Part shown: positions 26,914-34,664 of the stretch, in pieces | Layout of the letters: each line of letters begins with the position of its first letter | Numbering within the stretch: position 1 is the stretch's first letter | Assembly: GCA_965279285.1 (NCBI GenBank) | Contig: OZ257147.1 | Location: 248,001 to 312,000 of the forward strand | Reading direction: 5' to 3' | Source of the DNA: G965279335 sp965279285 | Lineage (GTDB): Bacteria; Pseudomonadota; Gammaproteobacteria; DSM-16500 | Length of the DNA stretch: 64,000 nucleotides | The notes under the pieces: generated by a model | Database searches by the model: none | Seen by the model: the letters and a program-made list of their open reading frames with translations, nothing else | Told to the model about the DNA's origin: nothing | Position numbers and translations under genes: made by a program

Positions 26914-27164
26914 TTAATTGCAAACTTTATAACTTGCATGCCAGTAACCACGTCTATCATAATGTCCAGCGACCCATTTACACTGCGTAGCAACTGATCT
27001 GTTGTAACCATATCCTTCACCACATACACGCTGTCCACCGTGATATAGCCATTGTGCCAATAGCCTCCAACGACTTTACAACCTGCTTGAGAACTCGCTG
27101 AAAAAGCCAAGCAACTTAATGCCACTAATAAACTTAAACACCATTGGTAAGATATGCTTTTCAT
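26914..27164 (-). pseudogene. Small secreted Cys-rich protein, frameshifted
   Basis: ATG 27164 opens a clear signal peptide (LVALSCLAFSASSQA) and then CKVVGGYWHNG. In that frame the rest (ITVDSVYVV...) looks unremarkable to the stop at 26910. Another frame of the same strand, from about 27053, reads YHGGQRVCGEGYGYN, then QCKWVAGHYDRRGYWHASYK and VCN, ending at 26914: Cys- and aromatic-rich and echoing GGYWHNG. A one-base change near 27055 would join them into an ~83-residue secreted protein. Either a real frameshift or a sequence error. Confidence 0.55.
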
Positions 27165-27197
27165 AGTAACCCCCGTTTTATTTATGTTAAAATAAGC

Positions 27198-27349
27198 GTA
27201 ACTATTCAGTAATGAGGAAGCGTGCGAGACTTGTAGTTAAAATACCGCTCCGAGCTAAACATCCCTGTTTTGGGCTTGCCATCCATGGCAAGCAAGTCGC
27301 TTTATTTTAACTACAAGTCTCGCACGCTTCCTCATTACTGAATAGTTAC
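27198..27349. repeat. Long palindrome with CCGCTCCGAGC core (copy 2)
   Basis: Perfect 47-base arms, starting GTAACTATTCAGTAATGAGG and ending with the exact complement, enclose a ~58-base core CCGCTCCGAGC...GCAAGTCGCTTT. The core is nearly identical to that of 17517-17666, but the arms are unrelated apart from the innermost TAAAATA. Confidence 0.95.
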
Positions 27350-27463
27350 AATAAAACATATGTACAATAAAGATTATACTCTGTTAGCACCCACACAAGA
27401 TAACAAATATTGCACAGCACTACTAATTGATTGTTTTATATAACAAAATAAAGAGAGCGCGAA

Positions 27464-28444
27464 TTGATCAAGCCGTTGTTGTTAGGAAATAAACTTTTTC
27501 CACATAATATTATTCAAGGGCCACTGGCAGGCATTAGCTGCGCTCCTTTTCGTTTACTCACTTGGCGTTATAGCCAACCTGCGTTTTCTTGCACCGAAAT
27601 GATTTCCTGTAAAACATTGCTGAATATGCCGCTCAAAGGGCAACAGCGCTTTGTAAAAATCGATGCTGCAGAAGGGCCGGTTTGTTTTCAATTAGCGGGT
27701 AACAACCCCCAGGAGCTTGCTGAAGCAACAAAAAAAGTAACAGCCTATGGCGCTGGTTTAATTGATTTAAACTGCGGCTGCCCAGTAAAAAAAATTCGTA
27801 GCAAAGGTGCGGGTTCTGGTTTGTTAACTGATCCACTTACGCTCTATCAATTAATTTCTGCCATGAAACAAAATACGCATCTCCCCGTTTCTATCAAAAT
27901 TCGAGTAGAGGGAAATAGCGACGATAAATTTAATGCGGAAGTTGCTAAAGTCGTGCAAGAAGCGGGAGCTGACTTCATCATCGTTCATGGCCGTCATTGG
28001 ACTGAGCATTACGAAACGCCTTGTAATCATGATGAAATTCGTTTTTTTGTAGATGAATTAAAAATTCCTGTTATTGGCAATGGCGATATTCGTTGTGTTA
28101 CTTCTTTAAAAAAAATGTATGCGACGGGTTGTACGGGGGTTATGTTAGCACGTAGCGGCGTTGGTCAACCGTGGTTGATTAAAAAATTAATTGCTGAAAT
28201 GAAGGGTGAATTATTTATAGAACCCGCCTTAAAAGAAATTGGTACTGTATTAATGGAGCATGTTATTGGATTAGCGGCATTATTAGGAAATGAAAAATTT
28301 GCTATTTTACAAGCACGAAAATTTGCTCGGTATTATGCGCGTGGGTTGAATGATAGGGATGGGTTTTGTGATTTGATTAATGTCTGTGAAAATTTGGTGG
28401 GGTTTGAAAAGATTGTGGGGAAGTTTTTTGTTGGAGAGTTTTAA
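27464..28444 (+). CDS. tRNA-dihydrouridine synthase (Dus family)
   Basis: 326 residues. An FMN-binding TIM barrel: IIQGPLAGISCAPFR at the start, the catalytic Cys in IDLNCGCPVKKI (~100), SIKIRVEG, FIIVHGRHW (~170), and VIGNGDI with GVMLARSGVGQPWL (~225). It reduces uridines in tRNA D-loops with NADPH. Which Dus subfamily (A, B or C) is not clear; the length fits DusB/DusC. The start codon appears to be TTG 27464, with AGAGAG upstream. Confidence 0.9.
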   Translation: MIKPLLLGNKLFPHNIIQGPLAGISCAPFRLLTWRYSQPAFSCTEMISCKTLLNMPLKGQQRFVKIDAAEGPVCFQLAGNNPQELAEATKKVTAYGAGLIDLNCGCPVKKIRSKGAGSGLLTDPLTLYQLISAMKQNTHLPVSIKIRVEGNSDDKFNAEVAKVVQEAGADFIIVHGRHWTEHYETPCNHDEIRFFVDELKIPVIGNGDIRCVTSLKKMYATGCTGVMLARSGVGQPWLIKKLIAEMKGELFIEPALKEIGTVLMEHVIGLAALLGNEKFAILQARKFARYYARGLNDRDGFCDLINVCENLVGFEKIVGKFFVGEF

Positions 28445-28496
28445 GTTAAACTAGCAGTCAATCTATAATTAAATAAATGTTGGAGAATTGGCAACC

Positions 28497-28670
28497 ATGA
28501 CTACTACAAAAAAACGCAACTTATTTGAAGAAATAAAACAAGGCATACTTGAAATCAATGAGCATAAATCAGAGAAAATTACCCTACGTACATATAAAGT
28601 GAAAAAAAAAGCTGCGGGTCTCGATACGTACGCTAGAAAAGTGAGAACAAGGAAAATCAGCACCAAATGA
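28497..28670 (+). CDS. Short antitoxin-like protein lacking its HTH half
   Basis: 57 residues. KRNLFEEIKQGILEINEHKS and ITLRTYKV resemble the N-terminus of ~100-residue HigA/MqsA-like antitoxins (KRNLFdEl.eG...GK.TLRt..v), but the C-terminal helix-turn-helix is absent; instead it ends in a basic stretch (ARKVRTRKISTK). The start is ATG 28497, nine bases after TGGAGAA. It is probably a truncated relic or a stand-alone basic peptide. No partner toxin is adjacent; the next genes are hipBA. Confidence 0.5.
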   Translation: MTTTKKRNLFEEIKQGILEINEHKSEKITLRTYKVKKKAAGLDTYARKVRTRKISTK

Positions 28671-28897
28671 GCAAGCTGTGGCGATAATGATTTTTAAATA
28701 GATTCAAAGATGCCTGGTTTTATAATACAGCAATATACTATTTCAAAAAAAAATGCCAAATAATATACAAAACCAAGAATAATAAAACTCACATAGAAAT
28801 ATTTCCTTAAAATATTACAAAATAATCTGCACTGAGTAATACACAATAAATCGGCGAGTAAATAACAGAAAAAACAACAAAATAATTTTTTTATAAA

Positions 28898-29010
28898 TAA
28901 CCTAAAAAGATCAATTAAACCAATAATGATCTCATAGTTGACCTTTTTAGGTCATTTATAACAAGTAGCATAATAACTGCTTATCCGGTATAATTGCCCT
29001 ATCTAGGTCA
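28898..29010 (+). promoter_or_regulatory. hipBA control region with three matching operators
   Basis: Three 16-base palindromes of form TNACCT-N4-AGRTCA: TAACCTAAAAAGATCA (28898-28913), TGACCTTTTTAGGTCA (28939-28954, perfect) and TGCCCTATCTAGGTCA (28995-29010). TATAAT at 28989-28994 is a -10 box immediately before the third site, so a repressor there would cover the transcription start. The rest of the 28671-29027 gap is featureless A/T-rich DNA. Autorepression by HipB is established for the family; binding here is inferred. Confidence 0.7.
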
Positions 29011-29027
29011 CTTAAACTCGGATACTT

Positions 29028-29342
29028 ATGAAAATAATCTCAACACCAGAAGAACGAGAAGAATCACTCGGTGAAGACATCAAGGCCCTTCGCCTACAAA
29101 AAAATATTACTAGAAAAACTCTCTGCGCAAGAGCTGGGATTAGCGAACATGCGTTAAGAAATCTTGAGGATGGAAAAGGTACAACATTAAAAACTTTTAT
29201 AAGAATACTCAAAGCCCTTGAACGTGAAAGCTGGCTCGACACAATAGCGCCGAAAACTAGCATTAACCCGCTACATTTAATAGCGAAAAAAGAACAAAGA
29301 CAACGAGCACGAAGAAAAAAATATGCCGAAGAAAAAATCTAA
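29028..29342 (+). CDS. hipB: HipB-like antitoxin / transcriptional repressor
   Basis: 104 residues. An XRE-type HTH spans ~15-70 (LGEDIKALRLQKNITRKTL, CARAGISEHALRNLEDGKGT), with a basic tail (KEQRQRARRKKYAEE). It is the DNA-binding partner of the HipA kinase encoded next, whose start lies 20 bases inside this gene. It most likely binds the three TNACCT-N4-AGRTCA operators upstream. Confidence 0.88.
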   Translation: MKIISTPEEREESLGEDIKALRLQKNITRKTLCARAGISEHALRNLEDGKGTTLKTFIRILKALERESWLDTIAPKTSINPLHLIAKKEQRQRARRKKYAEEKI

Positions 29343-30630
29343 CTCATATAAAAAAGTAGAACGCATCGATGTTTATCTTTGGGGAAAATTTGTAGGAGCG
29401 ACCGCCTTCGATCCCAAGCTAGGATATTATGTATTTGCCTATGATAAATCATTTGGAAAAAGTGGCATTGAAGTCGCACCATTACATATGCCCCTGAATG
29501 ACAACGAAGAAGTCTATGTGTTTACAGACCTTCCTAAAGAAACCTATAAGCGCCTCCCAGCAATGCTAGCAGATTCATTGCCTGATGACTTTGGAAACGC
29601 GCTGATAGATCGATACATGGCTGACAAAGGTATTTCACATAAGCAGATTACTCCGTTAGATCGGCTAGCTTATATGGGAAATCGATCAATGGGAGCACTT
29701 GAATTTAAACCTGCACACGGACCAAAAAATACAAAACCAACAGCAATTATAATAAATAAATTAGTAACAGAAGCCAGAAGAGCAATTAAAGGTGCTCTCG
29801 ATGGAAACTATGCAACAGATGCGGCATTAAGAAACATCATTGAAGTTGGCACATCTGCTGGCGGAGCAAGAGCTAAAGCAGTTATCGCATGGAATCCAGA
29901 AACACAAAAAATACAATCAGGGCAAGTCAACGCAGAAGAAGGTTTCGAACACTGGCTATTAAAATTTGATGGCATGGGAATAGATAAAGAATTGGGGCTG
30001 AGCCAACAATATGGTCGAATTGAATATGCCTACTACCTGATGGCAACTCAAGCCGGTATTACTATGAGTAAATCGAGATTACTTGAAGAAAATGGCAGAG
30101 CTCATTTCATGACCAAACGTTTTGATCGCGGTGAAAAAAATATAAAACATCATATCCAAACTTTATGTGCCATGAATCATATAGATTACAAAATGAAATC
30201 TACTAACAGTTATGAACAATTACTCATAACACTAAACGAACTCGCTCTCTCTCACAACGCCTATGTAGAAACATTTCGCCGCATGATATTTAATATCATG
30301 GGACGAAACTGCGATGACCATAGTAAAAATTTTTCATTTATATTAAAAGAAGGTAGTAGTTGGGAACTGGCTCCCGCATATGATGTTACATTTGCCCATA
30401 ATCTTAAAGGCGAATGGACAAACCAGCATTTAATGTCAGTGAATGGAAAATATAAAAATTTCACTGCGGATGATATTTTCACCGTCGCAGATCGATTCGG
30501 GGTTGGTGAAGCAAAACAACTTATAACAGAAGTGCGAGAGGCAATAAAATCATGGCCCATTTTCGCAAAAGAAGCGGGGTTAGATAATAAAGAAAGTAAG
30601 CGTATTAAAAGTTTGCATGTGTTGATTTGA
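29323..30630 (+). CDS. hipA: HipA-like Ser/Thr kinase toxin
   Basis: 435 residues, complete. The N-terminal HipA subdomain (~10-115, DVYLWGKFVGATAFD... then LPAMLADSLPDDFGN) precedes the kinase core: Gly-rich GTSAGGARAKAVIAW (~185), the ATP-binding Lys in HWLLKFDG, KRFDRG (~263), catalytic loop NIMGRNCDDHSKNFSF (~325) and metal-binding LAPAYDVTF. E. coli HipA phosphorylates glutamyl-tRNA synthetase and causes persistence; the target here is not known. It overlaps hipB by 20 bases. Confidence 0.9.
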   Translation: MPKKKSNSYKKVERIDVYLWGKFVGATAFDPKLGYYVFAYDKSFGKSGIEVAPLHMPLNDNEEVYVFTDLPKETYKRLPAMLADSLPDDFGNALIDRYMADKGISHKQITPLDRLAYMGNRSMGALEFKPAHGPKNTKPTAIIINKLVTEARRAIKGALDGNYATDAALRNIIEVGTSAGGARAKAVIAWNPETQKIQSGQVNAEEGFEHWLLKFDGMGIDKELGLSQQYGRIEYAYYLMATQAGITMSKSRLLEENGRAHFMTKRFDRGEKNIKHHIQTLCAMNHIDYKMKSTNSYEQLLITLNELALSHNAYVETFRRMIFNIMGRNCDDHSKNFSFILKEGSSWELAPAYDVTFAHNLKGEWTNQHLMSVNGKYKNFTADDIFTVADRFGVGEAKQLITEVREAIKSWPIFAKEAGLDNKESKRIKSLHVLI

Positions 30631-30722
30631 ATGATGTGTATATGAAATGGAACACTATAAATTCAAACAAACTACCTACTGATTACAAACCAAGGTGGGC
30701 AAACCCCACCTTGCTAACAACC

Positions 30723-31256
30723 TTACTTCTTCACACTCACCAACGTCACCTTAAATATCAAGGCTTCATTCGGACCAATAACCGGTGGTGCGCCTTGATC
30801 ACCATAAGCTAAAGTTGCAGGAATATATAATTCCCAAGTCGATCCAGCAGGCATTAATCTCAATGCTTCTACCCAACCTGGAATTACTTGCCCGACTTTA
30901 AATTCAGCCGCGCCGCCGTGTTTAGCAGAACTATCAAATTCTGTGCCATCCACTAAGGTTCCTTGATAATCAACAGAAACAGTATCTTGATCGGTTGGTT
31001 TAGGGCCTGTTCCAGCAGTAATGATTTTATATTGCAAACCATCCGGTAATGTCACAACACCAGGCTTAGCTTTATTTGCTAATAAAAAAGCTTCACCCCG
31101 TTTTTTGTTTGCCTCCATTGCGCCAGTCGCACCTGCGGGTTGCATTGCTATATTTGATGTTGCATCTGCAGTTTGTAAATTAGTCTCATCGCCAGCATAA
31201 CCAGAAGCGCTAATCAATCCAATCGTAATAACAGTCGCCAATAATCTAATTTTCAT
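30723..31256 (-). CDS. Secreted FKBP-type peptidyl-prolyl cis-trans isomerase (Mip-like)
   Basis: 177 residues. A signal peptide (~1-22, VITIGLISASGYA) is followed by a short helical linker and an FKBP domain (~65-177): VSVDYQGTLVDGTEFDSS, KVGQVIPGWVEALRLMPAGS and PATLAYGDQG hold the active-site residues. It accelerates proline isomerisation in the periplasm or at the cell surface. It is shorter than Legionella Mip, lacking most of the long dimerisation helix. RBS AAGGATAGG. Confidence 0.92.
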   Translation of the reverse strand: MKIRLLATVITIGLISASGYAGDETNLQTADATSNIAMQPAGATGAMEANKKRGEAFLLANKAKPGVVTLPDGLQYKIITAGTGPKPTDQDTVSVDYQGTLVDGTEFDSSAKHGGAAEFKVGQVIPGWVEALRLMPAGSTWELYIPATLAYGDQGAPPVIGPNEALIFKVTLVSVKK

Positions 31257-31843
31257 GTCCTATCCTTAAAATGAAATAAAAAATCAATCAAACCCATGAT
31301 AATCTGTATGAGTAGGGGAAAACAAGTAGATGTAGTATATGCTAGATAAATTAGTGCTAAGGCTTTTTCAGAAACACGCTATATGCCGATAAGTACTTAA
31401 CAAAAAAATCATACATTTTACCCCTGATCAGTATCTTCTTTTTGTCACACATATTGATAAAACACAAGGTTGTATTGTCTTCGAAAGTGATAAAAGGAAG
31501 GGGTCTTGATTGGCAATGTTCCCAAATACTGTCAAATCGAAATATTTTCGGCTTGTATTTGTACAATACCTCTTAATAAAGCTATGCTATGCAATAAATA
31601 TAATTAAAATGGGCTAATATTATTTTATTAAGCATTCTAATGTAAGTACCGATTCAATTGCCCACCAAACAGCCCGCTCTAACTTCATTACCTTCGATTT
31701 TTTTATCAACATGAATAAGTAGCGTGAAATTATAAAATAATAGCGCTTAAAAATTAGAAGCATCAGTGACATAATAATGGCCATACGGTATGATCACTTG
31801 ATACAAAAACATAAAGCAAATAATATAAAAATCTGGAATTAAT
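31257..31843. other. Intergenic region with no confident gene
   Basis: About 590 bases between the FKBP and DUF3800 genes. A 69-codon minus-strand frame (31357-31566, TTG start) has no recognisable motif. The remainder is A/T-rich and holds no palindromic element, which is unusual for a gap this long in this window. It may contain gene remnants. Confidence 0.5.
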
Positions 31844-32497
31844 ATGTTTATTTTTTTAGATGAATCTGGTGATTTAGGATTTGATTTTACAAAAAAATCA
31901 CCAACCAATATATTTGCTATTACTTTATTAACTTGTAAAAATGAAACCACGGTCAAAGATTTTCAAAAAGCCGTTAATCGCACATTAAAAAATAAAATTA
32001 ATCATAAAGCTAATAAAAAATCCATTAAAAATGAATTAAAAGGATCAGAAACGACCATTGCAAGTAAAGAATATTTTCTTCGACAAGTTCTCGCTAACCC
32101 TAATTGGGATATCTATTGCATTCTATTAAACAAACAAAAATTAATGCAAAAACTAAACCAACCCCCAGTACATAAAAACATATACAATAACTTAGCAAGA
32201 CAAGTTCTTGAAAAAGTAGATTTTAATCACTCCTTGTTAAAAAAAGTAAATCTTATTGTTGACCGAAGTAAAAACTCAAAAGAAATTATAGAATTTAATA
32301 GATATGTAGCTGATCATCTAGCAGGTCTTCTTGGAGCTAATACTAAATTAATAATAGATCATCAGACCTCTACTGAAAATGCGGGCGTACAATCAGTTGA
32401 CCTTTTTTCTTGGGGAGTTTTCAAAAAATACGAAACACAAGATACAAAATGGTATTCACTTTTTAAGAGCAGAATTAAAATTGAGTTAATAGTTTAA
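31844..32497 (+). CDS. DUF3800 domain protein
   Basis: 217 residues. It opens with IFLDESGDLGFDF, the DExG signature of DUF3800, and contains LIVDRSKN (~145) and NAGVQSVDLFSWGVFKKYE (~190), giving the conserved acidic residues of an RNase H-like fold. DUF3800 proteins are often found in mobile or defence regions, and their activity is unproven. A Lys-rich insert lies at ~45-70. It stands alone, with a weak RBS. Confidence 0.85.
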   Translation: MFIFLDESGDLGFDFTKKSPTNIFAITLLTCKNETTVKDFQKAVNRTLKNKINHKANKKSIKNELKGSETTIASKEYFLRQVLANPNWDIYCILLNKQKLMQKLNQPPVHKNIYNNLARQVLEKVDFNHSLLKKVNLIVDRSKNSKEIIEFNRYVADHLAGLLGANTKLIIDHQTSTENAGVQSVDLFSWGVFKKYETQDTKWYSLFKSRIKIELIV

Positions 32498-32708
32498 TAC
32501 AAATAAAAAAAGACGGCCCCTAAGTTGCCAGATTCCCACGGATCATCGAGTCATCCATATGGCGGCTCTCCCCTTGGGCACAAAATAGGACTTACCCGTC
32601 ACAGCTATTGTACTATATGTTTATCAAAAATCAAACAATTTTACAACCTCATACTATGCCCACAAAACCAAACTTGTCGTCCTGCAGTAAGTCGTGAGGC
32701 GAGGAAAC

Positions 32709-33134
32709 TTAATAATCGCCATTAAACCTGGCTTTTCGTAATATTTTATTTTTTGCTGTTAATTTTTTAGTATCTAACCGCCGCTGCTTTGACGCCAAAG
32801 TAGGCCGTGTTTTTTGCCGTTTTTTGGGTGGAACCAAGGCTCGTAAAATCAACTCACGCAAGCGTAATATCGCTTCTTGTTTATTTCGCTCTTGCGTACG
32901 ATAACAACCTGCTTTAATAATTAAATCACCTTCCGCTGTCAGTTTTTTTCCAATTAATATTAATAAACGCGCACGGACATCTTCAGGTAAAGAAACTGAA
33001 TTAACTACATTAAATCGCAACAACACCGCTGTTGCGACTTTATTAACATTTTGCCCACCAGGCCCTGATGCGCGAATAAAAGTAAATTTTATTTCTGCAT
33101 CATCAAGAAAAAAATGCGTCGTGATTTTTATCAT
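32709..33134 (-). CDS. arfB: Peptidyl-tRNA hydrolase ArfB (alternative ribosome rescue factor)
   Basis: 141 residues. The GGQ motif in FIRASGPGGQNVNKVATAV (~30) and a basic C-terminal tail (KKRQKTRPTLASKQRR...KKLTAKNK) match ArfB/YaeJ. The tail enters the empty mRNA channel of stalled ribosomes and the GGQ loop releases the nascent chain. It overlaps the upstream 54-residue gene by one base (TGATG), suggesting translational coupling. Confidence 0.94.
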   Translation of the reverse strand: MIKITTHFFLDDAEIKFTFIRASGPGGQNVNKVATAVLLRFNVVNSVSLPEDVRARLLILIGKKLTAEGDLIIKAGCYRTQERNKQEAILRLRELILRALVPPKKRQKTRPTLASKQRRLDTKKLTAKNKILRKARFNGDY

Positions 33135-33298
33135 CAGTGATTTATCTGCTGCACACCTGCTACCACCCAGGCTGATGATGATGCACGAGAAAAACTGCTG
33201 ACTGATTGTTGTATCCCAAAACGCCTGGCTTCCGCATCACTCATAAAAAGACCCAGTGTAATCGTTATCAGTAATAACGTTAAAAAAAATTTACGCAT
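33134..33298 (-). CDS. Small secreted protein (54 aa), coupled to arfB
   Basis: ATG 33298 follows AAGGAAACAAG. The product has a signal peptide (MRKFFLTLLLITITLGLFM, then SDAEA) and a mature part RRFGIQQSVSSFSRASSSAW. The RRFG-xx-S pattern after the cleavage site resembles the N-terminus of secreted Tim44-like proteins, so it may be a shortened relative. The stop overlaps the arfB start by one base; cytochrome b561 is just upstream. Confidence 0.6.
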   Translation of the reverse strand: MRKFFLTLLLITITLGLFMSDAEARRFGIQQSVSSFSRASSSAWVVAGVQQINH

Positions 33299-33310
33299 CT
33301 TGTTTCCTTA

Positions 33311-33844
33311 TTAAGTTATCCTTTGCATAATATCATCTTTATCAATAAATTGATGCTTCAAAGCGGCTGCTACATGCAAACAAAAAGTAGCAATGAGTCC
33401 ATACGCTATCCAAGTATGAATTTCTGCAAATAATAAACTTTGTCCATGATTAGCAGGAATTAAATGCGGTAATAAAAATAATCCAAAAAACGAAACCGTT
33501 CTCCCGGATGCTGAACTCATTAACCACCCAGTGATCGGCAATGCAAACATAAATCCATAAAACAACCAATGAGTGGCACGTGCAGCTAAACGCTCCCACC
33601 ATGGTAACTCAGTTAATGCAGGCACTTTATTTCCATAGCGCCAAATAATCCGCATACTAACTAACATTAAGATTAAAATTCCAAACTCTTTGTGCCAGCC
33701 ATAATATTTAAATTTTTGTGGGCTAACAGGAATACTTGTCATATAAAGACCTAATGCAACTAGACCTATTATAATCATTGCCATTACCCAATGAAAAAAA
33801 ATAGCGACTAAACCAAAATGTTTTTCTGTGTTTATTATCTGCAT
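33311..33844 (-). CDS. Cytochrome b561
   Basis: 177 residues with four transmembrane helices. His residues in FHWVMAMI (helix 1), YGWHKEFGIL (helix 2), HTWIAYGLIA and LHVAAALKHQF (helices 3-4) are the haem ligands of the prokaryotic CybB family. It oxidises ubiquinol, possibly transferring electrons to superoxide or to periplasmic acceptors. Gene order: b561, a 54-aa secreted protein, arfB, likely one transcript. Confidence 0.92.
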   Translation of the reverse strand: MQIINTEKHFGLVAIFFHWVMAMIIIGLVALGLYMTSIPVSPQKFKYYGWHKEFGILILMLVSMRIIWRYGNKVPALTELPWWERLAARATHWLFYGFMFALPITGWLMSSASGRTVSFFGLFLLPHLIPANHGQSLLFAEIHTWIAYGLIATFCLHVAAALKHQFIDKDDIMQRIT

Positions 33845-33880
33845 TTAAATTCCTATGATTAACTTTTATAAACTTCAGTA

Positions 33881-34021
33881 GTAACTATTTAGCAGCTAGA
33901 GAGTTTGGTGGGCACGCTGCGCTTTGCCCACCCTACATTTTTATAATTTATTTTTGTAATTTTTTGTAGGGTGAGCAAAGCGCAGCGTGCCCACCAAACT
34001 CTCTAGCTGCTAAATAGTTAC
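33881..34021. repeat. GGTGGGC palindromic element, near-complete reference copy
   Basis: GTAACTATTTAGCAGCTAGA... pairs over its whole ~55-base arm with the right end ...CTCTAGCTGCTAAATAGTTAC, around a ~30-base A/T spacer. The arm variant ATTTAG (others ATTCAG) is matched by CTAAAT in the opposite arm. It lies between the divergent b561 and sodC genes. Confidence 0.95.
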
Positions 34022-34119
34022 CTTCCGTATCAATATTAATTGCAACCGCATTATTTAAATTAAGATTCCTTCCCATCATAAAAACCTATAGTATATAGCA
34101 ACTAACCAAGGAGTTAACT

Positions 34120-34626
34120 ATGAAAAAAAATATTAAATACTTTTTTATTGCGCTATTACTTGCACCGATGACTCTGCTCTGGGCAGACATTATTGTACCT
34201 ATTAATTTTACAGCTCCTAATGATGATGGCAAAGCAGCAGGAAAAGTAACAATTACTACCACTCAGTATGGCTTATTATTTACGCCCGATTTACAGGGTT
34301 TAACTCCAGGTCTTCACGGCTTTCATCTGCATCAAAATCCTACTTGTGCACAAAATGGTATTGCTGCCGGTGGTCATTACGATCCACAAAATACAGCTAA
34401 ACATTTAGGATCCTATATTAGTAAAGGTCACTTAGGTGATCTGCCTGCTTTGTATGTGAATGCTGATGGGACAGCGACATTACCTGTATTGGCTCCACGG
34501 ATTAAAGATATCAAGAAGGTTGAGCATCTCGCATTAATGATACATGAAGGTGGAGATAACTATTCAGATACACCAGCTAAATTAGGTGGTGGTGCAGCTA
34601 GAATGCTTTGTGGAGTGGTTCCGTAG
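34120..34626 (+). CDS. sodC: Periplasmic Cu-Zn superoxide dismutase
   Basis: 168 residues with a signal peptide (~1-22). Copper and zinc ligands are visible in LHGFHLHQNPTC (~70), GGHYDPQNTAKHLG (~88), GHLGDLPALYVNADG (~107) and LMIHEGGDNYSD (~138); Cys70 and Cys164 would form the usual disulphide. It detoxifies superoxide in the periplasm, a common trait of intracellular bacteria. RBS AAGGAG. Confidence 0.95.
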   Translation: MKKNIKYFFIALLLAPMTLLWADIIVPINFTAPNDDGKAAGKVTITTTQYGLLFTPDLQGLTPGLHGFHLHQNPTCAQNGIAAGGHYDPQNTAKHLGSYISKGHLGDLPALYVNADGTATLPVLAPRIKDIKKVEHLALMIHEGGDNYSDTPAKLGGGAARMLCGVVP

Positions 34627-34664
34627 AGTTATCTAAAAAAACGTGCAGCAATGAAATCATATCC

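Noticed and set aside
31357..31566. 69-codon minus-strand reading frame between the FKBP and DUF3800 genes
   Set aside because: TTG start with SD too close, no motif and no partner; composition is compatible with random A/T-rich DNA. Could be a remnant, but not supportable as a gene.
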